In this document: positions 1-7,718 of the stretch, in pieces
Layout of the letters: each line of letters begins with the position of its first letter
How positions within the stretch are numbered: position 1 is the first letter of the stretch
NCBI GenBank assembly: GCA_949293245.1
Contig: CASFCS010000021.1
Location: 1-39,809, forward strand
Length of the DNA stretch: 39,809 nt
Reading direction: 5' to 3'
From: an uncultured bacterium
GTDB lineage: Bacteria > Bacillota > Clostridia > Oscillospirales > Oscillospiraceae
Program-made: the position numbers and the translations under genes
Notes under the pieces: generated by a model
The model's input: only the letters and a program-made list of their open reading frames with translations
Database searches by the model: none
Told to the model about the DNA's origin: nothing

Positions 1-104
1 GAACTTGACCCTGCTGTCCTACAGCTATTGTATCACGGGTATCTCTAAGCCTGCTGATATCTGAATTATTAACTTTCAAACTTATTATACGAGGAGGTGG
101 CGAT

Positions 105-2582
105 ATGAACGCAGTAATCTACGCTCGTTATTCCAGCGAAGGACAGCGAGAGGAGAGCATTGACGGTCAGATCCGAGAGTGCATGGAATATTGCAAGCAG
201 AACGGTATGACCGTAGTGAAGGAGTACATCGACCGTGCCCTTTCTGCTAAAACAGACAACCGCCCTGACTTCCAGCGGATGATCAAGGACAGCGCCAAGG
301 GGCTGTTTGATGTGGTTGTGGTCTGGAAGCTGGACCGTTTCGCCCGCAATCGTTATGATAGCGCCCATTATAAAGCTGCCCTGAAAAAGAATGGTGTGCG
401 GGTGATCTCAGCTAAAGAGAACATTGCTGACGGGCCGGAAGGTATCATTCTGGAATCCATGCTGGAAGGTATGGCGGAGTACTATTCCGCGGAATTGTCT
501 GTAAAGGTCATCCGTGGCCACACAGAAAATGCGCTCAAGTGCAAGTACAATGGCGGCACACCCACATTCGGCTTTGCCATCGATGCAGACAAGCACTACC
601 AGCCGGACCCGATCACCGCCCCTGTTGTGCTGGACATTTTCAAAATGTATGATACCGGCTCCACCATGAAGCAGATCGTGGATCACCTGAATGATTTGGG
701 TGTTACAACGGTACGTGGCAAACCGGCAGACTTGAATTTTATCTCCGGGATTCTACATAATCGAAAGTACATTGGAGAATATCAGTATCGGGACATTGTG
801 GTGCCTAACGGCATCCCTGCATTGGTCCCGACCGACCTATTTGAGCGTGTGCAGGAGCAGATGAAGAAAAATAAAAAGGCCCCAGCCCGTCATAAGGCTG
901 AGGATGACTACCTGCTGACAACCAAGCTATTCTGCGGTACCTGTAAGGCCATGATGGTGGGCGAAAGTGGGACAAGCGGCACCCAAGGGAGAAAATACCA
1001 CTATTATCGCTGCGTCAACAGCAAAAAGAGGAAAATCTGCACCGCTAAGCACAAAAGTGTTCGGAAAGAGCCGCTGGAGCAGGCCGTGATTGGTTCGGTT
1101 ATGCGGAATATCATGGATGATGCCTTTGTGGAATATTTCGTCGATCAGGCATTGGCGTTACAGGGGCAGGAAAGCAGCGAGCTGCCCTCCCTGCGTCGGC
1201 AGCTGGCGGATACCGAAAAAGCGATTGAAAATATGCTCAACGCTATACAAGCAGGAATTTTCAATGCTTCCACCAAGCGCCGTTTGGACGAGCTGGAGGC
1301 CACCAAAGAAAAGCTAGAGCTAAGTATCATCAAGGAAGAAATGAAAAAGCCCCAGTTCACCAGAGACCAGATTCAGTTCTATATCCTCCAGTACCGTAAA
1401 GTGGACACCAATACTTTGGAGGGGCGTAGACGGCTGATTGATGGTTTTGTTAACAGCGTGGTGGTCTATGATGACTATATTCTCGTGACCTTCAACTACA
1501 AGGAAGGTGCGGAGCGGATCACCTTTGAACAGATTGAGCGTTCGGATTTATCATCCTTCGGGGGACCATCGGAGTATCCAGTCTCTGGATACTCCGATTT
1601 TTTCTTTTCCCAGCCCCTTTCCCTTGACAAATCCTGCCGGGGCGATTACAATAACGCCATACGTGCGAGCGAAAGCCGCGCAAAGGGGCACACCACCACG
1701 GGTGTGAGTCTTTGCGCGGCTTTTTTTCGCGGCAAAAGGAGGAGACGCCAATGGTGTATATCAACGGAGAGGCCCTGGAGGCCGACGGCAGGACCCTGCT
1801 GGACTACCTGGAGGAGGCGGGGTATCCCCCCGCCCGCATCGCCGTGGAGCGCAACGGTGAAATCGTCCCCAGGCGGCTGTACGGCCAGACCACCCTGGCC
1901 CCGGGGGACACGGTGGAGATTGTCCGCTTTGTGGGCGGGGGCTGAGGGGGCGCCCACCCGGGAGGAGATGCGCCTGGCCCTGGAGGCGCGCCACGGCAAG
2001 GCCCTCCAGGACAAGATCAGCGCCGCCCGGGTGGCGGTGTGCGGCCTGGGGGGGATGGGCTCCCACGTGGCCCTGGCCCTGGCCCGGGCGGGGGTGGGAC
2101 AGCTGTGCCTCATCGACTTCGACCGGGTGGACCTGACCAACCTGAACCGCCAGCAGTACACCGTGGCCCAGCTGGGCATGTACAAGACCGACGCCCTGGC
2201 GGACACCCTGGGGGCCATAGCCCCCTGGTGCGCCGTGGAGCGGCACACCCTCCGGCTGACGGAGGAGAACATCCCCGCCCTGCTGGGGGGCGAGGCCCTC
2301 ATCTGCGAGGCCCTGGACCGGGCGGAGGAGAAGGCCATGCTGGTCTCCGCCGTGCTGGAGCACTGCCCCGCCGCCAGGGTGGTGGCCAGCTCGGGCATGG
2401 CGGGGCTCGCCTCGGCCAACCTGATCCGCACCCGGCAGGTGTCCCGGCGGCTCTACCTGTGCGGCGACGAGACCGCCGACGCGGAGGAGGGCCTGGGGCT
2501 GGTGGCCCCCCGGGTGATGGTGTGCGCCGGCCACGCCGCCGCCATGGTGCTGCGGCTCATCGCCGGGGAGACCGGGCCGTGA
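105..2582 (+). CDS. Large serine recombinase (frame open into thiF)
   Basis: This is a site-specific DNA recombinase of the large serine family, which catalyses integration or excision of a mobile element. Residues 1-150 form the resolvase domain, with the nucleophile most likely Ser10 in YARYSSEGQ and the conserved DRFAR stretch at 77-81. Residues 155-265 match the recombinase domain. A zinc ribbon uses Cys277, Cys280, Cys303 and Cys312, and residues 360-415 look coiled-coil. The start at 105 follows a strong GAGGAGG site. GC content is much lower than in the rest of the window, a sign of transfer. Oddly, no in-frame stop occurs where the family normally ends (about residue 485, nucleotide 1560). 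The frame continues through an intrinsic terminator, over thiS in another frame, and joins thiF in frame, ending at 2582. The biological recombinase probably occupies about 105-1560 and the rest is fortuitous. Confidence 0.8.
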   Translation: MNAVIYARYSSEGQREESIDGQIRECMEYCKQNGMTVVKEYIDRALSAKTDNRPDFQRMIKDSAKGLFDVVVVWKLDRFARNRYDSAHYKAALKKNGVRVISAKENIADGPEGIILESMLEGMAEYYSAELSVKVIRGHTENALKCKYNGGTPTFGFAIDADKHYQPDPITAPVVLDIFKMYDTGSTMKQIVDHLNDLGVTTVRGKPADLNFISGILHNRKYIGEYQYRDIVVPNGIPALVPTDLFERVQEQMKKNKKAPARHKAEDDYLLTTKLFCGTCKAMMVGESGTSGTQGRKYHYYRCVNSKKRKICTAKHKSVRKEPLEQAVIGSVMRNIMDDAFVEYFVDQALALQGQESSELPSLRRQLADTEKAIENMLNAIQAGIFNASTKRRLDELEATKEKLELSIIKEEMKKPQFTRDQIQFYILQYRKVDTNTLEGRRRLIDGFVNSVVVYDDYILVTFNYKEGAERITFEQIERSDLSSFGGPSEYPVSGYSDFFFSQPLSLDKSCRGDYNNAIRASESRAKGHTTTGVSLCAAFFRGKRRRRQWCISTERPWRPTAGPCWTTWRRRGIPPPASPWSATVKSSPGGCTARPPWPRGTRWRLSALWAGAEGAPTREEMRLALEARHGKALQDKISAARVAVCGLGGMGSHVALALARAGVGQLCLIDFDRVDLTNLNRQQYTVAQLGMYKTDALADTLGAIAPWCAVERHTLRLTEENIPALLGGEALICEALDRAEEKAMLVSAVLEHCPAARVVASSGMAGLASANLIRTRQVSRRLYLCGDETADAEEGLGLVAPRVMVCAGHAAAMVLRLIAGETGP
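1568..1604 (+). terminator. Intrinsic terminator of the recombinase
   Basis: A perfect 14-bp stem (ATCGGAGTATCCAG at 1568-1581 and its complement at 1585-1598) with a TCT loop is followed by a T-run. It lies inside the open frame of the recombinase, just after the conserved domain ends, so transcription should stop here even though translation has no stop codon. It also marks roughly where the low-GC element gives way to GC-rich host DNA. Confidence 0.85.
1624..1652 (+). promoter_or_regulatory. Consensus sigma-A promoter upstream of thiS
   Basis: TTGACA (1624-1629), a 17-bp spacer and TACAAT (1647-1652) make an almost perfect housekeeping promoter. The expected start near 1659 would give a leader of about 90 nt before thiS, most of it a terminator hairpin. 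It sits close to the junction between the low-GC element and host DNA, so it may belong to either. Confidence 0.75.
1672..1727 (+). terminator. Two-tier hairpin terminator in the thiS leader
   Basis: Arms AAAGCCGCGCAAAG (1672-1685) and its exact complement (1710-1723) enclose a second small stem, CACACC/GGTGTG (1689-1694 and 1701-1706). A run of T residues to 1727 follows. It lies directly downstream of the 1624-1652 promoter and 24 bp before thiS. It may insulate thiS from upstream transcription or act as an attenuator. No TPP-riboswitch consensus is seen beside it. Confidence 0.75.
1751..1945 (+). CDS. thiS: Sulfur carrier protein ThiS
   Basis: ThiS is the small ubiquitin-like carrier whose C-terminal glycine is adenylated by ThiF, thiocarboxylated, and used by ThiG to deliver sulfur to the thiazole ring of thiamine. 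The 64-residue product has the usual ThiS length and ends in Gly-Gly-Gly, as required for activation. The ATG at 1751 is preceded by AAAGGAGGAG with good spacing. It is the first gene of the thiSFGH-thiE operon and lies in a different frame inside the long open frame that begins with the recombinase. Assignment rests on the C-terminal motif, the length, and the thiF-thiG-thiH genes that follow. Confidence 0.9.
   Translation: MVYINGEALEADGRTLLDYLEEAGYPPARIAVERNGEIVPRRLYGQTTLAPGDTVEIVRFVGGG
1968..2582 (+). CDS. thiF: ThiS adenylyltransferase ThiF
   Basis: ThiF is the E1-like enzyme that adenylates the C-terminus of ThiS in the cytoplasm. The nucleotide-binding motif VCGLGGMGS lies near residues 23-31 and the LIDFDRVDLTNLNRQQ region, with the conserved Arg, follows; both are hallmarks of the ThiF/MoeB fold. 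At about 204 residues it matches the short clostridial ThiF form. The ATG at 1968 abuts GGAGGAG with almost no spacing. In-frame TTG codons at 1929 or 1920, overlapping the end of thiS, are alternatives, and 1929 has GGTGGAGA about 10 bp upstream. The same frame is continuous with the recombinase upstream, so an automatic caller may fuse them. Family assignment is firm; the exact start is not. Confidence 0.88.
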   Translation: MRLALEARHGKALQDKISAARVAVCGLGGMGSHVALALARAGVGQLCLIDFDRVDLTNLNRQQYTVAQLGMYKTDALADTLGAIAPWCAVERHTLRLTEENIPALLGGEALICEALDRAEEKAMLVSAVLEHCPAARVVASSGMAGLASANLIRTRQVSRRLYLCGDETADAEEGLGLVAPRVMVCAGHAAAMVLRLIAGETGP

Positions 2583-2630
2583 CGCCCCGGCGGCAAACCC
2601 ATATAGATTATATATAGGAAGGAACGAGAC

Positions 2631-3404
2631 ATGATGCAGGACGACAAGCTGATCCTGGGGGGACAGGAATTTTCCTCCCGCTTTATTCTGGGCTCGGGCA
2701 AATACTCCCTGAAGCTCATCCAGGCGGCGGTGCGGGATGCCGGGGCGGAGATCATCACCCTGGCGGTGCGCCGGGCCAACACCAAGGACCAGGAGAGCAT
2801 CCTGGACTACATCCCCGAAGGGGTTACCCTGCTGCCCAACACCTCCGGCGCCCGCACGGCGGAGGAGGCGGTGCGCATCGCCCGGCTGGCCCGGGAGATG
2901 GGGTGCGGCAACTTTGTGAAGGTGGAGATCATGCGGGACGCCAAGTACCTCCTGCCGGACAACGCCGAGACCGTCCGGGCCACGGAGATCCTGGCGAAAG
3001 AGGGCTTTGTGGTGATGCCCTACATGTACCCCGATCTGTACGCCGCCCGGGACCTGGTGAACGCCGGGGCGGCCTGCGTGATGCCCCTGGCCTCCCCCAT
3101 CGGGTCCAACAAGGGCCTGGCCACCCGGGACTTCATCCAGATCCTCATTGACGAGATCGACCTGCCCATCATTGTGGACGCGGGCATCGGCCGCCCCTCC
3201 CAGGCCTGCGAGGCCATGGAGATGGGGGCCGCCGCCATCATGGCCAACACCGCCCTGGCCACCGCCGGGGACCTGCCCATGATGGCCTCCGCCTTCCGCA
3301 AGGCCATTGAGGCGGGGCGGCAGGCCTACCTGTCCGGTCTGGGCCGGGTGCTCACCCGGGGGGGCTCCGCCTCCGACCCCCTCACCGGCTTCCTCCACGA
3401 CTAA
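2631..3404 (+). CDS. thiG: Thiazole synthase ThiG
   Basis: ThiG forms the thiazole phosphate of thiamine from 1-deoxy-D-xylulose 5-phosphate, ThiS thiocarboxylate and dehydroglycine, as a TIM-barrel enzyme in the cytoplasm. The 257-residue product is full length. The Schiff-base lysine is probably Lys97 in [10 protein letters not shown], and the phosphate-binding loops near IVDAGIG and MANTALA are present. The protein starts with two Met codons at 2631 and 2634 behind GGAAGGA. It follows thiF after 48 bp that include an AT-rich stretch with TATATATAGG, which could hold a weak internal promoter. thiH begins 12 bp after its stop. Confidence 0.95.
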   Translation: MMQDDKLILGGQEFSSRFILGSGKYSLKLIQAAVRDAGAEIITLAVRRANTKDQESILDYIPEGVTLLPNTSGARTAEEAVRIARLAREMGCGNFVKVEIMRDAKYLLPDNAETVRATEILAKEGFVVMPYMYPDLYAARDLVNAGAACVMPLASPIGSNKGLATRDFIQILIDEIDLPIIVDAGIGRPSQACEAMEMGAAAIMANTALATAGDLPMMASAFRKAIEAGRQAYLSGLGRVLTRGGSASDPLTGFLHD

Positions 3405-3416
3405 GGGGGGACACCG

Positions 3417-4670
3417 ATGGAAAATCAATTTCTGGTGGACGCCGCCGGCCTCTCCCCGGCGGCCCTGGCGCGCAAGCACCGGCTGGAACAGGACCCCTCC
3501 AGCCGGACGGACCACATGGCCTATCTCCCCGGCATGGAGCGCATTGCGTCCGACGTGATGGACCGGGTGATCGCCCACATGAATGCCTACGACCCCGCCT
3601 CCTACACCCCCCGGGAGGTGCGCGCCGCCCTGGACCACGAGCGGATCACCATTGAGGACCTGAAGGCCCTCCTCTCCCCGGCGGCGGAGCCCTTCCTGGA
3701 GGAGATGGCCCGCCGGGCCAAGTGGGAGACCGAGAAGCACTTCGGCAACACGGTGTACCTCTTCACCCCCCTGTACATCGCCAACTACTGCGAGAACTAC
3801 TGCGTCTACTGCGGCTTCAACTGCTACAACCAGATCCGCCGGATGCAGCTCACCCCGGAGCAGATCGAGCACGAGATGCAGATCATCGCCCGCTCCGGCA
3901 TGGAGGAGGTGCTCCTCCTCACCGGGGAGAGCCGCTCCAGGAGCAGCGTGGCGTACATCGGGGAGGCCTGCAAGCTGGCCAGAAAATACTTCCGCATGGT
4001 GGGCCTGGAGATCTACCCGGTGAACACCGACGAGTACCGCTACCTCCACCAGTGCGGGGCGGACTATGTCACCGTGTTCCAGGAGACCTACGACCCGGAC
4101 AAGTACGAGACCCTCCACCTCATGGGCCACAAGCGGGTGTGGCCCTACCGGTTCGAGGCCCAGGAGCGGGCCCTCATGGGGGGCATGCGGGGGGTGGGGT
4201 TCTCCGCGCTGCTGGGGCTCTCCGACTTCCGCAAGGACGCCCTGGCCACCGCCCTCCACGTCTACTACCTCCAGCGCAAGTACCCCCACGCGGAGATGTC
4301 CCTCTCCTGCCCCCGGCTGCGGCCCATCGTCAACAACGACAAGATCGACCCCCAGGACGTCCACGAGCGGCAGCTGTGCCAGGTGCTGTGCGCCTACCGG
4401 CTGTTCCTCCCCTTCGCGGGGATCACCGTCTCCTCCCGGGAGAGCGCCTCCTTCCGGGACGGCATCGTGAAGATCGCCGCCACCAAGGTGTCCGCCGGGG
4501 TGTCCACCGGCATCGGGGACCACGAGAGCAAGTACACCGGCCAGGACAGCGGCCAGGACCAGGGGGACGAGCAGTTCGAGATCAGCGACAGCCGCAGCCT
4601 GGAGGCCATGTACGGCGACATGGCCTCCGCCGGCCTCCAGCCGGTGCTCAACGACTATCTCTATGTGTGA
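3417..4670 (+). CDS. thiH: 2-iminoacetate synthase ThiH
   Basis: ThiH is a radical SAM tyrosine lyase that cleaves tyrosine to p-cresol and dehydroglycine, the glycine-derived unit used by ThiG in anaerobes. The [4Fe-4S] motif CENYCVYC places the cluster cysteines at residues 125, 129 and 132. The ThiH-typical sequence LTGESR follows, and the C-terminal half carries the biotin/thiamine-synthase-associated region. The length of 417 residues is slightly more than usual because of an N-terminal extension. A GGGGGA site precedes the ATG. Its stop overlaps the start of the next gene by 8 bp, which suggests translational coupling. Confidence 0.95.
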   Translation: MENQFLVDAAGLSPAALARKHRLEQDPSSRTDHMAYLPGMERIASDVMDRVIAHMNAYDPASYTPREVRAALDHERITIEDLKALLSPAAEPFLEEMARRAKWETEKHFGNTVYLFTPLYIANYCENYCVYCGFNCYNQIRRMQLTPEQIEHEMQIIARSGMEEVLLLTGESRSRSSVAYIGEACKLARKYFRMVGLEIYPVNTDEYRYLHQCGADYVTVFQETYDPDKYETLHLMGHKRVWPYRFEAQERALMGGMRGVGFSALLGLSDFRKDALATALHVYYLQRKYPHAEMSLSCPRLRPIVNNDKIDPQDVHERQLCQVLCAYRLFLPFAGITVSSRESASFRDGIVKIAATKVSAGVSTGIGDHESKYTGQDSGQDQGDEQFEISDSRSLEAMYGDMASAGLQPVLNDYLYV

Positions 4671-5265
4671 CATCCTGTGCGTCACCAACCGGGCTTTGTG
4701 TGAGGAGGACTTCCTCACCCGCCTGGCCCGGGTGGCCCGGGCCCGCCCCGCCGCCATTTTGCTGCGGGAGAAGGACCTGTCCCCGGCGGAGTACGTCGCC
4801 CTGGCGGGGGAGGTCCTGGCCCTGTGCCGCCGGTACGGCGTCCCCCTCATCCTCCACACCTTCTGGCGGGAGGCCCTGGCCCTGGGCCACCCGGCGGTCC
4901 ACCTGCCCCTGCCGGTGCTGCGGGGGCTGACGGCCCTGGAGCGGGGGTCCTTTTCCGTGCTGGGGGCCTCCTGCCACAGCGCGGAGGAGGCCCGGGAGGC
5001 CCAGGCCCTGGGCTGCACCTACCTCACCGCGGGGCACGTCTTTCCCACGGCGTGCAAGCCGGGGCTGCCCCCCCGGGGCCTTCCCTTTCTGGAGGAGGTG
5101 TGCTCGGCCGTGTCCATCCCCGTGTGGGCCATCGGCGGAGTGACCCCCGCCCGCATGCCGGCGGTGCGCGCCGCCGGGGCGGCGGGGGGGTGCATCATGG
5201 GCGCTTTCATGACCTGCCGGGAGCCGGGGGACCTGCTGGCCCCTCCGCCCCGGCCCGCCCCATAA
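4663..5265 (+). CDS. thiE: ThiE/TenI family protein, TenI-like motif
   Basis: The 200-residue TIM-barrel protein belongs to the family of thiamine phosphate synthase (ThiE) and thiazole tautomerase (TenI). LREKDL (34-39) is the shared pyrophosphate-side motif. The stretch GHVFPTACKPGL (124-135) resembles TenI, where the His of GHVF is catalytic; classical ThiE has a different sequence there. The ThiE-type HLGQ segment is replaced by HLPLP. This suggests thiazole tautomerase activity, finishing the product of ThiSFGH, although a dual or ThiE role is possible because no other thiE is in the window. It overlaps thiH by 8 bp and ends the operon before a strong terminator. Confidence 0.82.
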   Translation: MCDILCVTNRALCEEDFLTRLARVARARPAAILLREKDLSPAEYVALAGEVLALCRRYGVPLILHTFWREALALGHPAVHLPLPVLRGLTALERGSFSVLGASCHSAEEAREAQALGCTYLTAGHVFPTACKPGLPPRGLPFLEEVCSAVSIPVWAIGGVTPARMPAVRAAGAAGGCIMGAFMTCREPGDLLAPPPRPAP

Positions 5266-5268
5266 AAA

Positions 5269-5310
5269 GAGCTGACGCGGGGCAGAATTATCTGCTCCGC
5301 GTCAGCTTTT
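5269..5310. terminator. Bidirectional terminator, thi operon / DUF454 operon
   Basis: AGCTGACGCGG (5270-5280) pairs with its complement at 5297-5307, with an inner GCAGA/TCTGC stem. A-run and T-run flanks on the two sides allow termination of the thi operon on the + strand and of the DUF454 operon on the - strand. Confidence 0.85.
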
Positions 5311-5725
5311 ACTCCCCCTCCCCGCTTCCGGCGGGACAGGGGGCTTTTTCCTCCTCCCGCAGGGTCTTGATGCCAAAGAGGAAATAGAGGATGTGGAACA
5401 CCCAGATACATCCCAGGACGATGCGCCCCACGGGCACCGCGTGCATCAGCACAAAGCCGATGGACATGAGCAGTGTGACGGTGACCATGATGCGCACCTT
5501 GGTCCGGCGGGTCATGCCCCTGCCCTGGACAAAGCTCTCCAGGTTGTCCCGATAGAGCCTGGTGGACAAAAACCAGTTGTGCAGCCGCCGGGAGCTCTTG
5601 GCAAAGCCGAAGGCGGCCAGCAGCAGGAAGGGGAAGGCGGGCATCAGGGGGAGCACCGCCCCCACCGCCCCCAGCACCAGGCCCACGCAGCCCAGCAGGA
5701 GATAACAAAATTTTTTCAGCTTCAT
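5309..5725 (-). CDS. DUF454 (YbaN-type) inner membrane protein
   Basis: A 138-residue membrane protein of the DUF454/YbaN family. It begins MKLKKF and has three or four hydrophobic segments, at roughly residues 6-42 (probably two helices with the VLPLMPAFPFLLLAA family signature) and 82-118 (two more). A basic RRLHNW region lies between. The function of the family is unknown. The ATG at 5725 overlaps the stop of the upstream NOS-family gene in an ATGA arrangement, so it is the last gene of the four-gene transporter operon. Codons upstream of this Met overlap that gene and are not used. The family call is from the characteristic N-terminal hairpin and size. Confidence 0.85.
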   Translation of the reverse strand: MKLKKFCYLLLGCVGLVLGAVGAVLPLMPAFPFLLLAAFGFAKSSRRLHNWFLSTRLYRDNLESFVQGRGMTRRTKVRIMVTVTLLMSIGFVLMHAVPVGRIVLGCIWVFHILYFLFGIKTLREEEKAPCPAGSGEGE

Positions 5726-6063
5726 GTCCGCCTCTCCAATCTTTTTTTCTCTCGTATGGTCTCCGCCACGTGGCGCACCGCCAGCACCGGGTGGCGCAGA
5801 AGCATCCGGGGACCGGCAAAGCGCATCACCAGCCGGATCTGCCGGCGCATCTCCGGTTTGTAGCAGTGGACCTTGCAGTTGGAGCAGAAGGTCTTGTGCT
5901 CCATAAAGGGGCAGCGGTCGCTGCGCTGCCCGGCGTACTCCGCCAGGGCGGCGCACTGGGGGCACAGCCCCCCTTTCGTTTTGTGCTTCCGGCGGCAGTA
6001 GAGGGCGATCATCTCCCCCACCACCCGCTTCTCCCGCTGCCGCTTGTCCTCCAGGGCGCCCAT
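5722..6063 (-). CDS. NOS-family (nitrous oxide-stimulated promoter) protein
   Basis: The 113-residue soluble protein resembles the 'nitrous oxide-stimulated promoter' family, related to E. coli YgbA. Its cysteine pattern CPQC (34-37), CPF, and CSNCKVHCY suggests a bound metal or iron-sulfur cluster. The C-terminal part, MRFAGPRMLLRHPVLAVRH, is typical of the family. The biochemical role is unknown; links to nitrosative stress come only from the family name and literature on related genes. It overlaps the ABC gene before it and the DUF454 gene after it by 4 bp each, which implies co-translation. Confidence 0.82.
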   Translation of the reverse strand: MGALEDKRQREKRVVGEMIALYCRRKHKTKGGLCPQCAALAEYAGQRSDRCPFMEHKTFCSNCKVHCYKPEMRRQIRLVMRFAGPRMLLRHPVLAVRHVAETIREKKRLERRT

Positions 6064-7718
6064 CAGCTCATCCTCCCGTCTTCCACGGAGTACACCCGGT
6101 GGGCGATGCGCATGGTGGACCTGCGGTGGGACACCAGCACCACGGTGCGCTCCCCCCGCTCCTCCCCCAGGGAGCGGAGGATGGCCCCCTCGTTCAGGCT
6201 GTCCAGGTTGCTGGTGGGCTCATCCAGCAGCATCAGGGGACCGCCCTGGAGAAAGGCCCGGGCCAGTCCCAGCCGCTGCCGCTCCCCCCCGGACAGGGTG
6301 TCCCCCAGCTCGCCCACCGGGGTGTCGTACCCCTGGGGGAGGGACTGGATGAACTGGTGGACCGAGGCCTTTTTGCAGGCCTCCTCCAGCTCCGCCTGGG
6401 TGGCCTCCGGCCTGGCCAAGAGCAGATTGGCCCGGATGCTGTCCCGGAAGAGGTGGGTATCCTGGGTGACAAAGCTCTCCAGCTGCCGGAGGTTGGCGGT
6501 GTTGATGTGCTCCACGCCGGTGCCCGACAGGCTCACCCTGCCCTCCTGCACCGTCCAGAAGCGCATAAGGAGCTTGAGCAGGGTGGATTTCCCGCTGCCG
6601 CTGCGGCCCACGATGCCCACGATCTGGCGGCAGGGGATGTCCACGGAGACGTGGGAGAGGACCTGCTCCCCCCCGTAGGAGAAGGAGACGTCCTCCGCCG
6701 CCGCCCCGGTGAAGGAAATGCCCTTCTCCCCGGTGATCTCAGGGGCCGCCGGGGTCTCGTCCAGGATGTCCAGCACCCGGTTGCCCGCGGCAAAGGTGCT
6801 CTGCAGCGTGCTGCCCAGGGCCGCCAGGGCCACCGCCGGGCCGAAGGAGGCGAAGAGGGCCAGGGTGGGGATGAGCACGCCGTCAAACCCCACCGCCCCC
6901 TCCAGGAACAGAAATCCGGCGGCCAGGAGCATGGCCAGGTCAAAAAACAGCACCGAGAGCTGGGTCACCGCCGTGCCCCGCCCGGCCAGGCGCTTCATGC
7001 GCCCCTCGTCCTCCGCCAGGGCGTCGGTGCGGGCGTTCATCTCCTCCAGGCGGGCCTTTCCCCGTCCATACTGCAAAATCTCCGGCAGGCCCCGCAGGCT
7101 GTCCAGCACGAAGGCGCTCAGCTCCCCGGAGCGGACCCGGAAGCCCATGCCGTCCTCCCCGCCCCGCCGGGACACCGCCAGGGGAATGGCCACCCCCACG
7201 GTGAGGTGGGCCCCCAGGGCCAGCAGCCCCAGGACCCAGTGGAAGGAGCCCACGAACAGGCACAAAATGGCTGTGAACAGCAGCGCAATGGCACTGGGGG
7301 AGATGGTGTGGGCGTAAAAGACCTCCAGCAGCTCGATGTCCGAGGTGATTACGGCGATCAGGTCCCCCCGGTCCCGCCCCTCCAGCTTGGCGGGGCACAG
7401 CCGGCGCAGGGCCCGGAACACCCGGTCCCGCAGGAGGGCCAGCAGCTTGAAGGCGATAAAGTGGTTGCACGCCTGCTCCCCGTAGCGCAGCACTCCCCGC
7501 AGCAGGGCACACAGGGCCATCAGGCCGAAGAGGAGGGGCAGAGGCGCCGGGCTCAGGTCCAGCACCGCCAGCACCCCGTAGCCCCCCAGCACCGTGAGGG
7601 CGGCGGCGCACAGGTGGCCCGCCAGGCCCATGGCGATGGCCAGGGCCATAAAGCCCGCCAGGGGCTTTACCAGCCCGATGAGCCGGGCCATCACCTGATA
7701 TCCGCTGCGTCGTCTCAT
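6063..7718 (-). CDS. ABC transporter half, CydC-like (TMD-NBD)
   Basis: A 551-residue half-transporter with an N-terminal six-helix exporter domain (about 15-320) and a C-terminal ATPase. Walker A GRSGSGKST lies near 367-375, the signature LSGGE near 475, and Walker B LMLLDEPTS near 500. Architecture and pairing resemble CydC of the CydDC thiol exporter and the YbtPQ-type iron transporters. The substrate cannot be read from sequence, and no cytochrome bd genes are nearby. The start MRRRSG overlaps the stop of the upstream partner in ATGA, so the two halves are translationally coupled and very likely form a heterodimer. Confidence 0.9.
   Translation of the reverse strand: MRRRSGYQVMARLIGLVKPLAGFMALAIAMGLAGHLCAAALTVLGGYGVLAVLDLSPAPLPLLFGLMALCALLRGVLRYGEQACNHFIAFKLLALLRDRVFRALRRLCPAKLEGRDRGDLIAVITSDIELLEVFYAHTISPSAIALLFTAILCLFVGSFHWVLGLLALGAHLTVGVAIPLAVSRRGGEDGMGFRVRSGELSAFVLDSLRGLPEILQYGRGKARLEEMNARTDALAEDEGRMKRLAGRGTAVTQLSVLFFDLAMLLAAGFLFLEGAVGFDGVLIPTLALFASFGPAVALAALGSTLQSTFAAGNRVLDILDETPAAPEITGEKGISFTGAAAEDVSFSYGGEQVLSHVSVDIPCRQIVGIVGRSGSGKSTLLKLLMRFWTVQEGRVSLSGTGVEHINTANLRQLESFVTQDTHLFRDSIRANLLLARPEATQAELEEACKKASVHQFIQSLPQGYDTPVGELGDTLSGGERQRLGLARAFLQGGPLMLLDEPTSNLDSLNEGAILRSLGEERGERTVVLVSHRRSTMRIAHRVYSVEDGRMS

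Noticed and set aside
2-64. Possible C-terminal tail of an upstream gene (ends SKPADI then stop)
   Set aside because: Only 20 codons are visible, and another frame also ends nearby (at 48), so a coding tail cannot be supported.
1600-1750. TPP riboswitch before thiS
   Set aside because: The conserved CTGAGA and GATCTGG-type thi-box parts are absent; the structure is a plain hairpin.
1761-5018. A very long open frame on the - strand opposite the thi operon
   Set aside because: It mirrors thiF, thiG, thiH and thiE codons, is of low complexity rich in Gly, Pro and His, and has no domain. It is a by-product of high GC content.
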